Positions 1-10,484 of a stretch of DNA of 64,000 nt are shown piece after piece. The position numbers were made by a program, and so were the translations under genes. The DNA lies in assembly GCF_932274485.2 (NCBI RefSeq), contig NC_065882.2, positions 70,097,431-70,161,430 of the forward strand, read 5' to 3'. The notes under the pieces are model-generated. The model was not told the DNA's origin. It ran no database searches and saw only the letters and a list, made by a program, of their open reading frames with translations. The first letter of the stretch is position 1; every line of letters starts with the position of its first letter. This DNA comes from Patella vulgata (lineage: Eukaryota; Mollusca; Gastropoda; Patellidae).

Positions 1-73
1 TGGCATCTGCATGACAAATTTTTGATTTATTAAATACAAACTAAACCCAATTTGTTTTAATCTTATTTTTCAG

Positions 74-605
74 TGTTATAGAAAAAGAACATTGATGAAA
101 CAAAAAGAGTTTGACTATCAGGTAAGGTTTTTTTTTAATAAGAAAGTGTCAAAGAATATATTTCTACCAATTGAAATGTATTTATTGTATAGCGTTATCT
201 TGTCGGCTATTTATATCCATTTTTGGGTGTTTAATGCCTGACGGAAATTCAGCTAGTCGTTCGGTTGGTACGAAAGTCAATGTCTCGTAAAACAACTATT
301 GGAAGTCAGAATTTGAAGAAAAATAGGCGAATGCGCGGATGACCGGTCACAATTTCTCGCACAGGATATCTATTGGCTAATGCCTATCTCCATTAGCTCA
401 ATTGGGTCCTAAAATTTGCACGTAAAACCCCATTTCATTTCATTTTTGTGTTTAAATATGAATATAATAAAATGTACAGAATCATTTAAACTTTGAATTT
501 GTCTTTCAGCAAAAGGTGAAGTGGACTCTCGGAGAGCGACCTAGAACAGGGAAGCGCCATTTTGGCCCAAGACCCCATAAACCTAAAGTTGGAATCAAGT
601 TCTAG
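74..605 (+). CDS. 3' end of an unrecognised gene (last two coding exons)
   Basis: A polypyrimidine tract and CAG at 71-73 precede an exon at 74-121, which ends in CAG followed by a GTAAGG donor. A second TTTCAG acceptor at 507-509 opens an exon at 510-605 that ends in TAG. Joined in phase 0 they encode 47 residues: CYRKRTLMKQKEFDYQ from the first exon, then QKVKWTLGERPRTGKRHFG and a tail ending KVGIKF. The peptide is very basic (K/R rich) and has no membrane segment. That would suit a ribosomal, mitochondrial or nucleic-acid-associated protein, but I do not recognise the family. The gene starts outside the window to the left. The agreeing splice signals and open phase are the support; homology is not established. 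Confidence 0.6.
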
Positions 606-1844
606 AAAAAACTAAATCCGAAATTATTTGTTTTAACTTTACCTGTGTAGCACTTTCGGCAATTTTCGGCAATTTTCGGCAACTCAGTTAATATAAGAGC
701 GTGTCTACCCCGTTGTGTTTCTTGTGACATACTCCTGCCAGTATCCAAAATGTGCTTGATGTTTTACAACTTGACGGCAGTCCTCAGGTCTCTCGTTTCT
801 GATCAACGAAACACAGCCATTATTATTATGTGAACATGCCGTTGAATTCTAAATAACTATTGACTTTAATGACACCATCAAAATCTGTACATTGTACTTT
901 ATTTAGTTGATTTAACCTAATGTCCTATAAAATTTATATATTATTGCAAAATTAATTAGCCTACTGTTAATATCCATTGTATGGATTAATAAATGACTGG
1001 GCTACATCTGGAGTAAAGTCGCTTATAAATTATAATAGACCTAATTAATATTCATCTGACGTCAATGATGCACCTATTTTATAATGATTAGCAGTAATTG
1101 ATTAGGTTTAAGTTAGTAAAGACTGCGTCCTTTTATTATTAGGCCTAGGGAATAGGCCTATATAACTTTGAAATTATGTTTTCTGAAAAGATCGGGTATA
1201 TATAGGATGATAGCGCACAACATAATGTATTATTACTTATTACCGCTCTTTACCCTTCTGTTCGACCGTCGAACATTTGATTATCACCGATTATAAACCT
1301 ATAACGGTAAATCTCTTTGATCTTTGGGGAATATTCTATGCCCGGCATAACTTGCGGTCTGAATGTCGGGCGGCTTTGAATATATGCAGGGGAATTTGGG
1401 GTTATTCTTCTGAAAGTTTTAAACATGTAACGGGTTATTCTTCCAGGGTAGCGGGGGGGGGGGGCATAAGAAAACATGATATATGGTTTTTCTTATTAGA
1501 ATTCTGGTATATTCTGTTACGTAGTCCTACATGTAAACATAGGCGGTTGGTTTATAAGCAAGATAAAGTCCTCGACGGTGGTTATTGTCTTCAGTCTCTC
1601 TTTCCCAGCATAACCTCAGTATCATACTTTATCCCACACTGAATAACTCAATATCTGTAAATGTTTGCTTTCTGTTAGGAAATAGAATAATATAATGTAA
1701 ATACATATTTGTTTGAAATAAAATATTTATTTTCTCAAATGAAGAGCCTTGTTTTATTATTCATTTAACAGTTTCGAGAAAGTTTTCATTATCAAGACAG
1801 AAGAAAGTGAAAGCTGAAAGAACTATGTTGATATTATGCCTAAA
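606..1844. other. 3' flank of the left-edge gene, no gene seen
   Basis: Likely 3' UTR and spacer. AATAAA-type signals occur near 986 and 1718. A short G run lies at about 1450-1463. The ORFs across 1250-1642 overlap on both strands, have no splice-site support and resemble no protein family. A fragment at about 414-452 (intron of the preceding gene) ends in AAAACCCCATTTCATTTC, the 3' tail of SINE family B. Confidence 0.5.
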
Positions 1845-2185
1845 GGGGTGGACACATTAGCCGTATCATTCGGCCGAATCAGTCGGCGTCGAATTTTATT
1901 CGGTCGAATGGGTGGACACACTGGGCGAATTCTTGGCTCGATTCACGATTGCGTCACCTTTCACGTCACATGGCATGGCGGCGACCATGTCTTCTTACAT
2001 TCACGTGACTTCTCGATATGATTGGATGATGAGTGGTGATTGTCTCATGAATTCTACAATCCGCCGAATGTTTCGGCGAAGCAGACACACTATAAGCGAA
2101 TATAATTCGGCCGGGTGAAAATTCGGACGAATATATCAAACATGTTTGATACGGCCGAATGACAGTGGACACACTATGCGAATTC
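1845..2185. repeat. Modular repeat with iterated ATTCGGCCGAAT and GTGGACACACTA motifs
   Basis: A palindromic 12-mer of the form ATTCGGCCGAAT (variants at 1868, 1898, 2106, 2122 and 2150) alternates with GTGGACACAYTA-like words (1849, 1913, 2082 and 2164). CpG content is much higher than in the surroundings. The layout resembles a non-autonomous DNA transposon with reiterated subterminal motifs, such as Harbinger or ISL2EU-like MITEs; that class assignment is inference. The short ORFs here are by-products. Confidence 0.55.
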
Positions 2186-2529
2186 GTCATGCATATAACT
2201 AACTCGGCAAGTTATATTATAAAAGTTAGGTAGCCTAATAAATAAAATATATCTATCTATAATCTATATGTGTCAGTGTCGAGTCATCCCAAATATAGAT
2301 CAGTGATCGCTCCCTATTGTGGCTTCTTTGATATAAAGCTGTCGCTACCCCTATCCCTAGTGTTATCTACATATGACGAATCGTGATGATCGGAAAGGTT
2401 GGTCTATCACTCCCCTAAACTTTAAAGATACCTTATGTTTATTCAAATCGCACCGAAGTGATAATATTACATATAAATTTACCATATATGTGCACGATAA
2501 GATTAGCATACATACACAACAGTACGAGT

Positions 2530-2648
2530 GACAGAAAGGGGAATTAACGTTCACAAACCAGGTCATTTCGGACTAACTTGTTACATGTATGGTTCTATCT
2601 TATTTCAATAATTCGCTTGTGCCGGGCTATTTAGCTGTGGGGGAGGAG
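2530..2648 (-). mobile_element. SINE family A fragment
   Basis: Reverse-strand 3' part of SINE family A: an eroded tail, then AGGTCATTTCGGACTAAC and ATTTCAATAATTCGCTTG. The tRNA-related head is missing and a G-rich run takes its place. Confidence 0.7.
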
Positions 2649-3157
2649 GGGGGGGGGGGCAATCGGGGGAAACCCATGAGGTAGGTGTCTAAAATGGACT
2701 ATAAGTGCACCATGAAATGCCTGCACCAAGATGGACATCATATCGCAATAAGAAGACGGGTTACTGTTTATATATCCCATGGTCGCGAGCAATCAAATAC
2801 AGCCCATGCTTGGCTTTGAAGCAGAACATTCTTATCCTCCAAGTTAGTTGCGGTATTGAATTAAATAGGGAATCTTATAGTAGTAAAGCGATCTTTTAGG
2901 AGATATGGCTCAGTAGATTATGAAAGTTATCACACAAGCGATATCTACTGTAGGCCTACAATGTGTTTATTGGGTGATAATAAAACTTTACACCAAGTTT
3001 TCCCACTCCCAATTTGAATCAAAAGTAGAGCTCAAAAGTCTTGACCAATCAAATTTCTTAACCTGGGCAGAAAATGTCCAACATTCTTGCTCAAGAGTTA
3101 TCGTGTCCAAAAAAGTGCGACGGACAGATGTGCAAATGCAGTGCCGGACTGGGCATG
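2649..3157. other. Spacer, no gene seen
   Basis: Starts with a poly-G run at 2651-2660. Small ORFs on both strands lack any recognisable motif or splice context. Confidence 0.4.
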
Positions 3158-4293
3158 CGCGTAGGGGCTCGATGACAGTTAGGGGGCAGAACCCGAAATG
3201 CCCGAAAAAATTTCGGGTTTACAGACAGCAGCGACCTTGTATACCCCCCCCCCTCCCCCAAAGACAATTTTGGAATATTTGACGGCTGCAAACACGTTTT
3301 CCTGCTATTGCAGCCGTTGAACAAAGCAACTTCAAAGTGGTCTAATAATTAAGGTGGCTGACTCGGAATTCCAATCAATCGTTTACAGTCCTCGAAGACG
3401 GGACCGTTAGGAGTAAATTTTGAAAATTTAACTGCCGCAAACGCGTTTTCCCAATATTTCAGCCAGTGAACAAAGCAACTTCAAGCGGTCTAATATAGCC
3501 TAATTAAGTTGGCTGACTCGAATTCCAATCAATCGTTTACAGTCCTCGAAGACGGGGCCGTTAGGAGAAAATTTTGAAAATTTAACTGTCGCAAACGCGT
3601 TTTCCTGCTATTTCAGCCGGTGAACAAAGCAACTTCAAAGTGGTCAAATATTTATTATAGCCTTATTAAGGTGGCTGACTCGAATCCCAATCAATCGTTC
3701 ACAGTCAACGAAGACGGGACCGTTGGGAGAAAATTTTGAAAATGTAACTGCCGCAAACGCGTTTTCCTGTTATTCCAGTCAATTTGGTCCAATATAGCCT
3801 ACCTGGCTGACCCGAATTCCAAACAACCAATCAATCGTCGCGCGGTATATGAAGGCCTCACCCTCCCGGAGAAAAATTTGAAAATTTAATCACCGTAAAT
3901 GCGTTTTCTGCTATTCTAGCCCGTGTAAGCAACTCCAAAAGTATCCAATGGTTTTGTAACTGAAATCCCACTCTGAATTCTAACCATCCAATCAGACTGT
4001 TGCATCTGCATTCACAAATAATAATCGATGCCTGAAAAATGTCGCACAAAGTAGAGTGGCTCCAGACAAAATGTTTTAATCCATAGTCAACTCAGTACAA
4101 ATTCGTGATATTCAATTACAAGAAAAGTAAAATTAGTGTTTTATTAGGGCTCGGTGACAGTTAGGAAAGCAAAACTAGAAATGCCCGAAAAATTTCGGAT
4201 TTATAGACAGCGGCGCCGGTTTTCTTTGAGAGGCGAATGACCCGCCAAGAAAATTTTGGAATATTTGACGGTCGCAAACGCGTTTTACTGCTA
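3158..4293. mobile_element. Pearl-like element with internal ~150-bp tandem repeats
   Basis: Five diverged tandem units with period 142-162 bp lie between about 3260 and 3990. Anchor words are GGCTGACTCG, CCAATCAATCG, CGAAGACGGGACCGTT and AACGCGTTTTCC (the last at 3291, 3439, 3594, 3756 and 3898). The array sits between two direct copies of a 135-145 bp flank (3158-3297 and 4145-4293) that share GACAGTTAGG, a hairpin-prone ATGCCCGAAAAATTTCGG block and TTTTGGAATATTTGACGG. Mollusc pearl elements, non-autonomous elements with tandem core repeats between conserved flanks, have this architecture. The family name is inference. Confidence 0.6.
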
Positions 4294-4299
4294 GTTTCC

Positions 4300-4515
4300 T
4301 CTGCCACTTTCCGGCCCGATGCCCGTTTTTCGGGCAATACCTAATTTCGGGCATACCTATCGTAAGAGAGCTTCGGGCATATGCAGTGGACAAGAAAAAG
4401 ACGAGAAAATACTTTTCGGGCAGTGTGGATCTCGTAGAAATAAGTTAGTTATATTTTTTCTCTAAACGTTAATAGAAAAAAAAGGTCGTCGAATTTTTCA
4501 TTGCCCGACCCTGGG
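4300..4515. repeat. Cluster of TTCGGGCA/TGCCCGAA words
   Basis: At least five copies of CGGGCA or its complement occur within 200 bp, among them ATGCCCGTTTTTCGGGCA. The same word forms the hairpin block in both flanks of the pearl-like element just upstream, so this stretch may belong to the same transposon family. Confidence 0.4.
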
Positions 4516-4636
4516 GGCAGTCATCTTTGAATAGTCGATGGTCCAGACCATTAGCGTTCGGTTTCTAGTTCCGACCACTAGTCGTGAAAAAATTATTAGG
4601 CTACCGAAGGTCGCCCAGTGTGCTACGAGGGAAATT

Positions 4637-4765
4637 TTGTCCGGCGGCGACACTATGGCCTACTCTTATATCAAATTCCAACGGCCATAGGATTTTTTAC
4701 GTGCACGCCAATGTGTACATGGGACGTCGGCTTTCCGTCCCATTAGAACGACCACACGTTGCCCC
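4637..4765 (-). mobile_element. SINE family B fragment
   Basis: Contains the central block GGCCTACTCTTATATC, TTTTACGTGCACGCCAATG and CCGTCCCATTAGAACGAC. Both ends are lost. Confidence 0.75.
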
Positions 4766-7700
4766 ACTGTCGGGGAACTACGCCGAAAGCTACATTTGGT
4801 TATCTCCTTGGTACATAATTATTCATATATAGAACTTGGATAGAGTAGGAGTATATTAATTCAAATGATGCCAGATGGGTTTTGGAAATAAAATCTGAAA
4901 CACAAGAATGGTATTCTCTTAAATTCTAAACCTCGAGATAAACTTTTAGGCTAAAGATTTTTTGGTGTTTTTTTTATGGGAAATGTGTTTAAAAATGATT
5001 CCAAATGTTAAAATTAAATATGGGAATTGCGTGATAGACGTTTTCTAATCTAATCTATTTATAACTATGATTCATCATTTCGATCGCTCAAATCCGGTTT
5101 ATAACACGAGACAATCAATACCATTAACACCGGTTTATCCAGTCTCAAATTCTTCCGCCCACATTAAATTGCACCGTTTAAAAAAATGTGATTTCAATAT
5201 ATGTACGTAGTATATATATATATGCGGCTTTTCATCAAAACTCGGTCAAGCGTGTAGCCTTTTAAATAGTGGCGTGTACAACTATATTCAGTCGGTACAC
5301 CTATAGTTACATATATGAGTACATCTCGTTTCATAAATAAAGGCACGGCACTAGCGTAAATTGCGTCTACTGGATGTCGTTAGTGACTCGTCAGTTTATT
5401 TTACATATCTGCTGATCAGTGGGCTATTTCATGCTTCCAGTTCTCTTGATTCCTGGTCACCAGCTAAAAATATATTTGCGTATCACCTTGTACTATTCAG
5501 TGGTGGTTAATGTTCTCTTTCATATATGTAGATGTTGAACAAAATAATATTCGATCTTAACCATTCCATTTCAAATTTCCAGCTTTGAAATTTTAATAAA
5601 TGTTGTGATTTGAAATAATTCATTGACTTTCAACTGCCCATTAGATCTACATGTAATCAAATAAACCATTTTGAAAGTACCCAAAGAAAAATTAACATAC
5701 AGATATAAAGAAAAACACAAAAGACATGAATTTTGATCATATTTACACTTTATTATTGCACAGACCCCTAGCACTCTCCAATGTTTACTTGAACAGACCT
5801 GGTTTAATGGGTTGTAGAGCTGAGGGATCAACAATTAAAACTATTCACATCAAGAATAAGACTCTTGTCCTATCAATACACATCAAATTTCTCCATAGAG
5901 AAAAAAGAGCAAATATATTCTAGTAACAGGAAGATGTTAATTAAAACTAAAGACTCATGACTGAACTTATCCACGCAACATATACCACAAATCTTATTAA
6001 CATACACAACACTATTTAACTTCCTAGATAACTGATCAGAATTATTATTCGAAGACAGTCAAGCCTCTTCATTAATCAATTTAATACGAAGCCTTCCTAA
6101 CTATCCATTGTGTTCTACTTAATTTGAAGCCATAGCTGTTTTTATTTGATAAGATGGGTGTAATCAGTGGTTATTAAACTATTTTATGTATACTTTAGAT
6201 AAGTATAATAATAATAATAATAATAGTTTATTCGTACTCATGGTACACATAGGTTATACATATATAATAATTAATCAATATACAAATAATTATATCACTT
6301 TGATTATGAAGTACACAGAAAGTGGAATCTGAATCTGTAGTTATAATCAATGTACTACAATTAATAAGTATAAGTTATATAACTAAATTCATATATATGT
6401 AGCAAAGTTTCAAGTCTTTGTGATTAAGGGTCTTCTATAAATCATAGCCATACTTTATATAAATCTACTTATATGATGTTATTCAAATAGGATATTTACA
6501 ACAGTATTATAAATGAAAAGAAAATTGTACAGATGATTATTATTACATACATATACATATATTATAGGAGAAAATCAGATATGATCAACTTTTGAAACCA
6601 ACTCACAGTTTGCTTTGCCCTCATTTTCAGATTAACATGTGTTCACATTAACCAGCAAACATTAACATCCAACAAACATCTCACAGATTTCACAAAACCA
6701 TCATAATATCAAAAGCAGTACATATTAAATTAATTGGCACAATCAATCACTATTCCAACACATAGTTCTCCTTACATCGGCTTTACAATCCATTAACTAC
6801 TTAATTATAAACCGACATTTAATAACAGATATTACCTTATTACTTCCTATAGAAACAACCAACAAATATCACTTTAACAAACAGCTACATGTACATTGTC
6901 AAAGAAATGTTCAAGTTTTAAAAAATATAAGCCATTTACGGGTCAACTAATTAGAAGACACACATACATGGTTTTACGTCATATATAGATGGATTTGGGA
7001 AAATTCAACCCTGAATCCATTTAATACAATATCATCTGTCTAGTTTGAACAACAAACACATTGAAACAAAGCGTTCTATTGACAATTCTACATACCGACG
7101 TACAACATCATATATGACTGACCACACATTCGTACATAACGTATTAAATATAATGAATGTGTATCAGAGCATAGTGTACATATGTAGTAAATAAATAATG
7201 ATGTGTTGATTTATAATAATTCTCAACACTTCTCGAAATGAAACCAGTCTTGACAACATTCAAATTTGGTAATTTAAAATGGATAAAAAAAAATATATAT
7301 TTAAAAAATAACACTATACTTTCATTTTTCAACCATTCCGAACATACACTCATTCAACCTCATACCACGAAAATTATTGTGAAACTGAAAATAAAAGACC
7401 ATACATATACATTGTATCTGGTGTTAAAAAGTGCTAAATAACAAAAGAAATAAGCGTATAATTATCTCCTAGAATTAGTATTACAAACAATTGTACTCAT
7501 AACAGATAAACCAGAATTATTTAGTTATATGTATTCTTCTATTATTTTAATGAAAACCATAATCGAAACTGAAAAAGTAACAGTTGTTGACGCATAGAAG
7601 AATATGTCCTATTTTATATTCTCCTAATGCCTACTACCGGTGCTAGTCATAAAAATAGAAAGGGAATTTCACATTTTAATATTCTGATTTGGTCTGTTGA

Positions 7701-7838
7701 TTTCTACCAGGAAGTATATTAGTATCTTTCTTTGCTTCAGGTCTTTTCACACTTATCTATCAGTCACATATTGAATTTCGTCAGATCTCTAACCGGTATA
7801 GAACAGTTTTTAATTCATTGATCACAGTGTTCAATTTT
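4766..7838. other. Gene-free AT-rich DNA, includes the 3' UTR side of the Bcl-2-like gene
   Basis: No coding exon recognised. Simple repeats occur at 5209-5222 (TA) and 6206-6226 (ATA). ATTAAA-type poly(A) signals for the reverse-strand Bcl-2-like gene are possible at about 7806 and 7674, but I cannot choose between them. Confidence 0.4.
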
Positions 7839-7955
7839 CTATCGTGTTGCAACAACTGTAGCTAAGGCTCCAAGTCCAACAGCCGTAAAAAATAGTCCTT
7901 TCCACATTTTTTCTTCTACTTCACCTTGATCTGGGAAATATTCAGCAAAAGCATC
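7839..7955 (-). CDS. Bcl-2-like gene, coding exon 2
   Basis: Residues 193-230: DAFAEYF completes BH2, an acidic linker follows, then GLFFTAVGLGALATVVATR, a hydrophobic tail anchor closed by arginine as in tail-anchored mitochondrial proteins. The stop is TAG at 7841-7839. Confidence 0.94.
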   Translation of the reverse strand, partial: DAFAEYFPDQGEVEEKMWKGLFFTAVGLGALATVVATR

Positions 7956-9366
7956 CTGAAATATAATCAGAAACAGTCAATATTTGACATCACCTTGATA
8001 CCTTTAATAATCCAGTCAATGCTATCAAAGAGAATTAATATATTTATTAACTTATTGAGACCAAAATATGGACCCCCCAAGATATTTTTGCCAAAATGAT
8101 CAATAGTTAAAAAGTAAATTTAAATTTCAAGCAAATACAACATGAAATTAATGGTCAATTATGACTTGAAAAAAAGAAGTCTTCTTAGCATAAATGGTTC
8201 CAATGCAATGACACACTCAATCAGTTCTTCCATAGTTCCATTCGTCAAATCATTTATTGAATTTAAATTTTAAATAAAATCTCACATTTCATCCATCTGA
8301 CATTTAATTAAAATCTTTATTAGAAAACACATATTCCAAATCTTCTGAACCTTCGTACTACTACCAGAGTTGTGCAGAGTTAAGTTCAATTTTTACCGTT
8401 GCCTGCCTACTTGAGTGCTTCTATTATTAACAATAAGCTTACTTACATTTTAAATTTAATACAAATCCTAAATTACTATGTCTATAGATATACTACTCAA
8501 CTAGTACTACAGTTCAACTCATATTGAAATTATTGTGATTGTATGTAAAGCTCAATTGATCAAAAACTTCTATCTTTTATTTTCTCGATGTTTTGGACTG
8601 CTGACTTGACTATACTTAACTTGTCAATATTGTAATTCGTAGGCTTACAATACAAAGGAGAAACTAATTTTTAAGTGAAAGATTGTGATCTTGGCAATAA
8701 TGACATTGACACCGCAACATTTTTATAATATCGGCTGATGTTCTTTATTCCCTTAAATGTTATGGCAAGACTGATAATATCATTCCTTACCCATCCACCA
8801 TTGTCTAAAATCCACTTCCCTAACTTGCTTCCCACATATTTTCCGACAAATAAGGAAACTTTAGCTGGAAATTCATTTAAATCTTTTTCTCTGCAATATT
8901 TAGAAAGGCGCGCTGCAAAAGCGTAAACTGCCACAATTCTACCCCAATTAATTTGTCCATCATCAAATATTTCGTCTGCTACACTGACAAAAGTCTGGAA
9001 AGGACTGGTTTCTTCGACCTTGAGTTTGTTTACCATTCCTTTGAACGACAGGTCATGTCGTTCAGATAATTCTTTTACTGTTCTTCTCATGGTTTTGCAG
9101 TATCTGTTGGTTGCTTTTTTAGATTCATCAACAATAAAGTTCATAAGTAGATCATGTGCAATTATTTCGGCATCTCGTCGAACTTGTTCCAGTGGAGAAC
9201 TACTTCCCGGTGTTTGTGTGGTTTCGTCAACAACTTCAGAGATATTGTTCAATCCTTCTGACCCAGGGAGTATACCAAACTGTTTACTTATTTCAGCAAA
9301 TAAATTCTTTGAGTAAACCATATTTGTTTCTTTCTGAAAATAATTACCAATACCCTTGGTAGACAT
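7839..9366 (-). CDS. Bcl-2 family apoptosis regulator (Mcl-1-like)
   Basis: Two coding exons, 9366-8791 and 7955-7839, encode 230 aa. The GTAAGG donor at 8790 and the TTTCAG acceptor at 7958-7956 join in phase 0 right after the BH2 tryptophan, a position where many Bcl-2 genes carry an intron. The start is the ATG at 9366 (purine at -3, G). Visible parts: an alpha-1/BH4-like helix (about 62-80), a BH3-region helix (93-115), BH1 with DDGQINWGRIV (135-145), BH2 with WILDNGGWDAFAEYF (185-199), and a C-terminal membrane anchor (about 212-228). The family acts at the mitochondrial outer membrane, where its groove binds BH3 helices. In the BH3 region, MRRTVKELSERHDLSFKGM aligns with the Mcl-1 type, but Val-Lys stands where Gly-Asp is usual. 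A pro-survival role is inferred. The neighbouring divergent gene encodes a BH3-only type protein. Confidence 0.95.
8791..9366 (-). CDS. Bcl-2-like gene, coding exon 1
   Basis: Residues 1-192, ending at the BH2 motif NGGW. The open frame runs on into the intron without a stop for about 40 codons, so an unspliced reading gives a false C-terminus. Splicing replaces it with the rest of BH2 and the membrane anchor. Confidence 0.95.
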
Positions 9367-9439
9367 CTCACTCAAACGGTTATATACCGGTAAATTACTC
9401 CAAAAATAAATTTAGTTATAACTCCTATCAAAAATTTCC

Positions 9440-9560
9440 ACCTAAAAATGGCGACAATGAGATGTGAAGCGACAACGCACACAGGAAAGACACGTGATTG
9501 TTTGTCCGTACTTGATTGGTGTTTATAAATAGATTCTGTGACGTTTTGATTGGGTAGAAA
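9440..9560. promoter_or_regulatory. Candidate shared promoter between the divergent apoptosis genes
   Basis: Within about 120 bp lie a YY1-like AAAATGGCGAC (9445-9455), an E-box CACGTG (9491-9496), two inverted CCAAT boxes ATTGG (9515-9519 and 9549-9553), a TATA-like TTATAAATA (9523-9531) and a CRE half-site TGACG (9539-9543). The Bcl-2-like ATG is at 9366 on the reverse strand. Candidate first-exon donors for the forward gene follow at 9622 and 9737. Motifs are seen; promoter activity is inferred. Confidence 0.45.
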
Positions 9561-9621
9561 GCGGATACATGTATGTGGAATTCCCGAGATAATGAGATAA
9601 TGTACATGTACATGTCTTGAG

Positions 9622-10467
9622 GTAAGAATAAAATTATTTTCCAACTTAATTCCCATTTTGTTGTTTCGATTATGAGTCAAAGTTGTTAATTCTGTGTAAG
9701 TATAGAACCACATTTCCTGCAAGAAAGTTTGAAACGGTAAGTTTTAGAATTGATATAAGACTGGAGTGGAAATTTATGAAGTTAAAATTCATCATTTTGA
9801 ACATTCCCCAGTCAGCATTATTGGAATAATATTCAATGAATGGATTTGGTCGACGACCGGCCCACCCTGTACAGTGACTTCCTTGGGGAAATGACGGGGT
9901 GGGGTGGGGGGATTTGAGATCTAGATTCCAAGTAATCTCAGTAATCACACAAATAAATCTTTATAATAAAACGCTGCGAATATAAAACTGTCACTTACAA
10001 TTTACAGTGTCAATTTCCCCGGTTTTAAAAAGACTGACTCTATTTGTCTCTACCGGAAGATCTCTTTCGCCCTCAGAAGATATTGAATCGGCCTGTGCTA
10101 TAGTTCCCATAGGCCTAAGGTTGAAACAGCATCCTCGGTTCTAGTTACTTTAGTAACAGATTCATATCGGCTTTGGCCTCTATCTTACACACCAAATAAT
10201 AGGAATATAAAGCTTTTCCCTATTCCATGGAGAAATCCATTTATGTAAATTACAAGACCTTAACTAGAAATGGTCCCACTACTGATGTCTTCCGCCTTAC
10301 TTTAAATGCAGTTTAACGCCACATAGTATAGTTAGTCCTTAACCTATTATGTTTCAATTGACTATTAGTAATAATGGATTGTATTTAGGGAGCATATTAA
10401 AATTTATTAATACCAGTACCAGTATTTATCTAATTTTAATATTTAAATCCTTTCTTTTCAATTTCAG
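9622..10467 (+). other. Candidate 5' UTR intron of the BH3-only gene
   Basis: The BH3-only coding exon is preceded by a strong acceptor, TTTCTTTTCAATTTCAG, ending at 10467. Upstream donors on the same strand are TTGAG|GTAAGA (9621/9622) and AAACG|GTAAGT (9736/9737). The exon upstream must be non-coding, because TGA at 10473-10475 is in frame just before the ATG. Which donor is used cannot be told from sequence. Confidence 0.5.
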
Positions 10468-10484
10468 ATCTATGATCTCATAAT

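Noticed and set aside
1250-1642. Two overlapping ORFs of 75 and 121 codons
   Set aside because: Opposite strands, no splice signals, no conserved motif, and a poly-G run in the middle.
8671-8790. Coding extension of the Bcl-2-like ORF past BH2
   Set aside because: A GTAAGG donor follows the BH2 Trp codon, and the downstream exon at 7955 supplies the missing BH2 residues and the membrane anchor; the extension is intron.
9367-9375. Upstream start for the Bcl-2-like protein at 9375
   Set aside because: That codon is TTG; the first ATG in frame is at 9366.
9595-9620. p53-type response element (ACATGTACATGTC)
   Set aside because: It matches loosely, but flanking purine/pyrimidine rules fail and ACATGT words are common in this AT-rich DNA.
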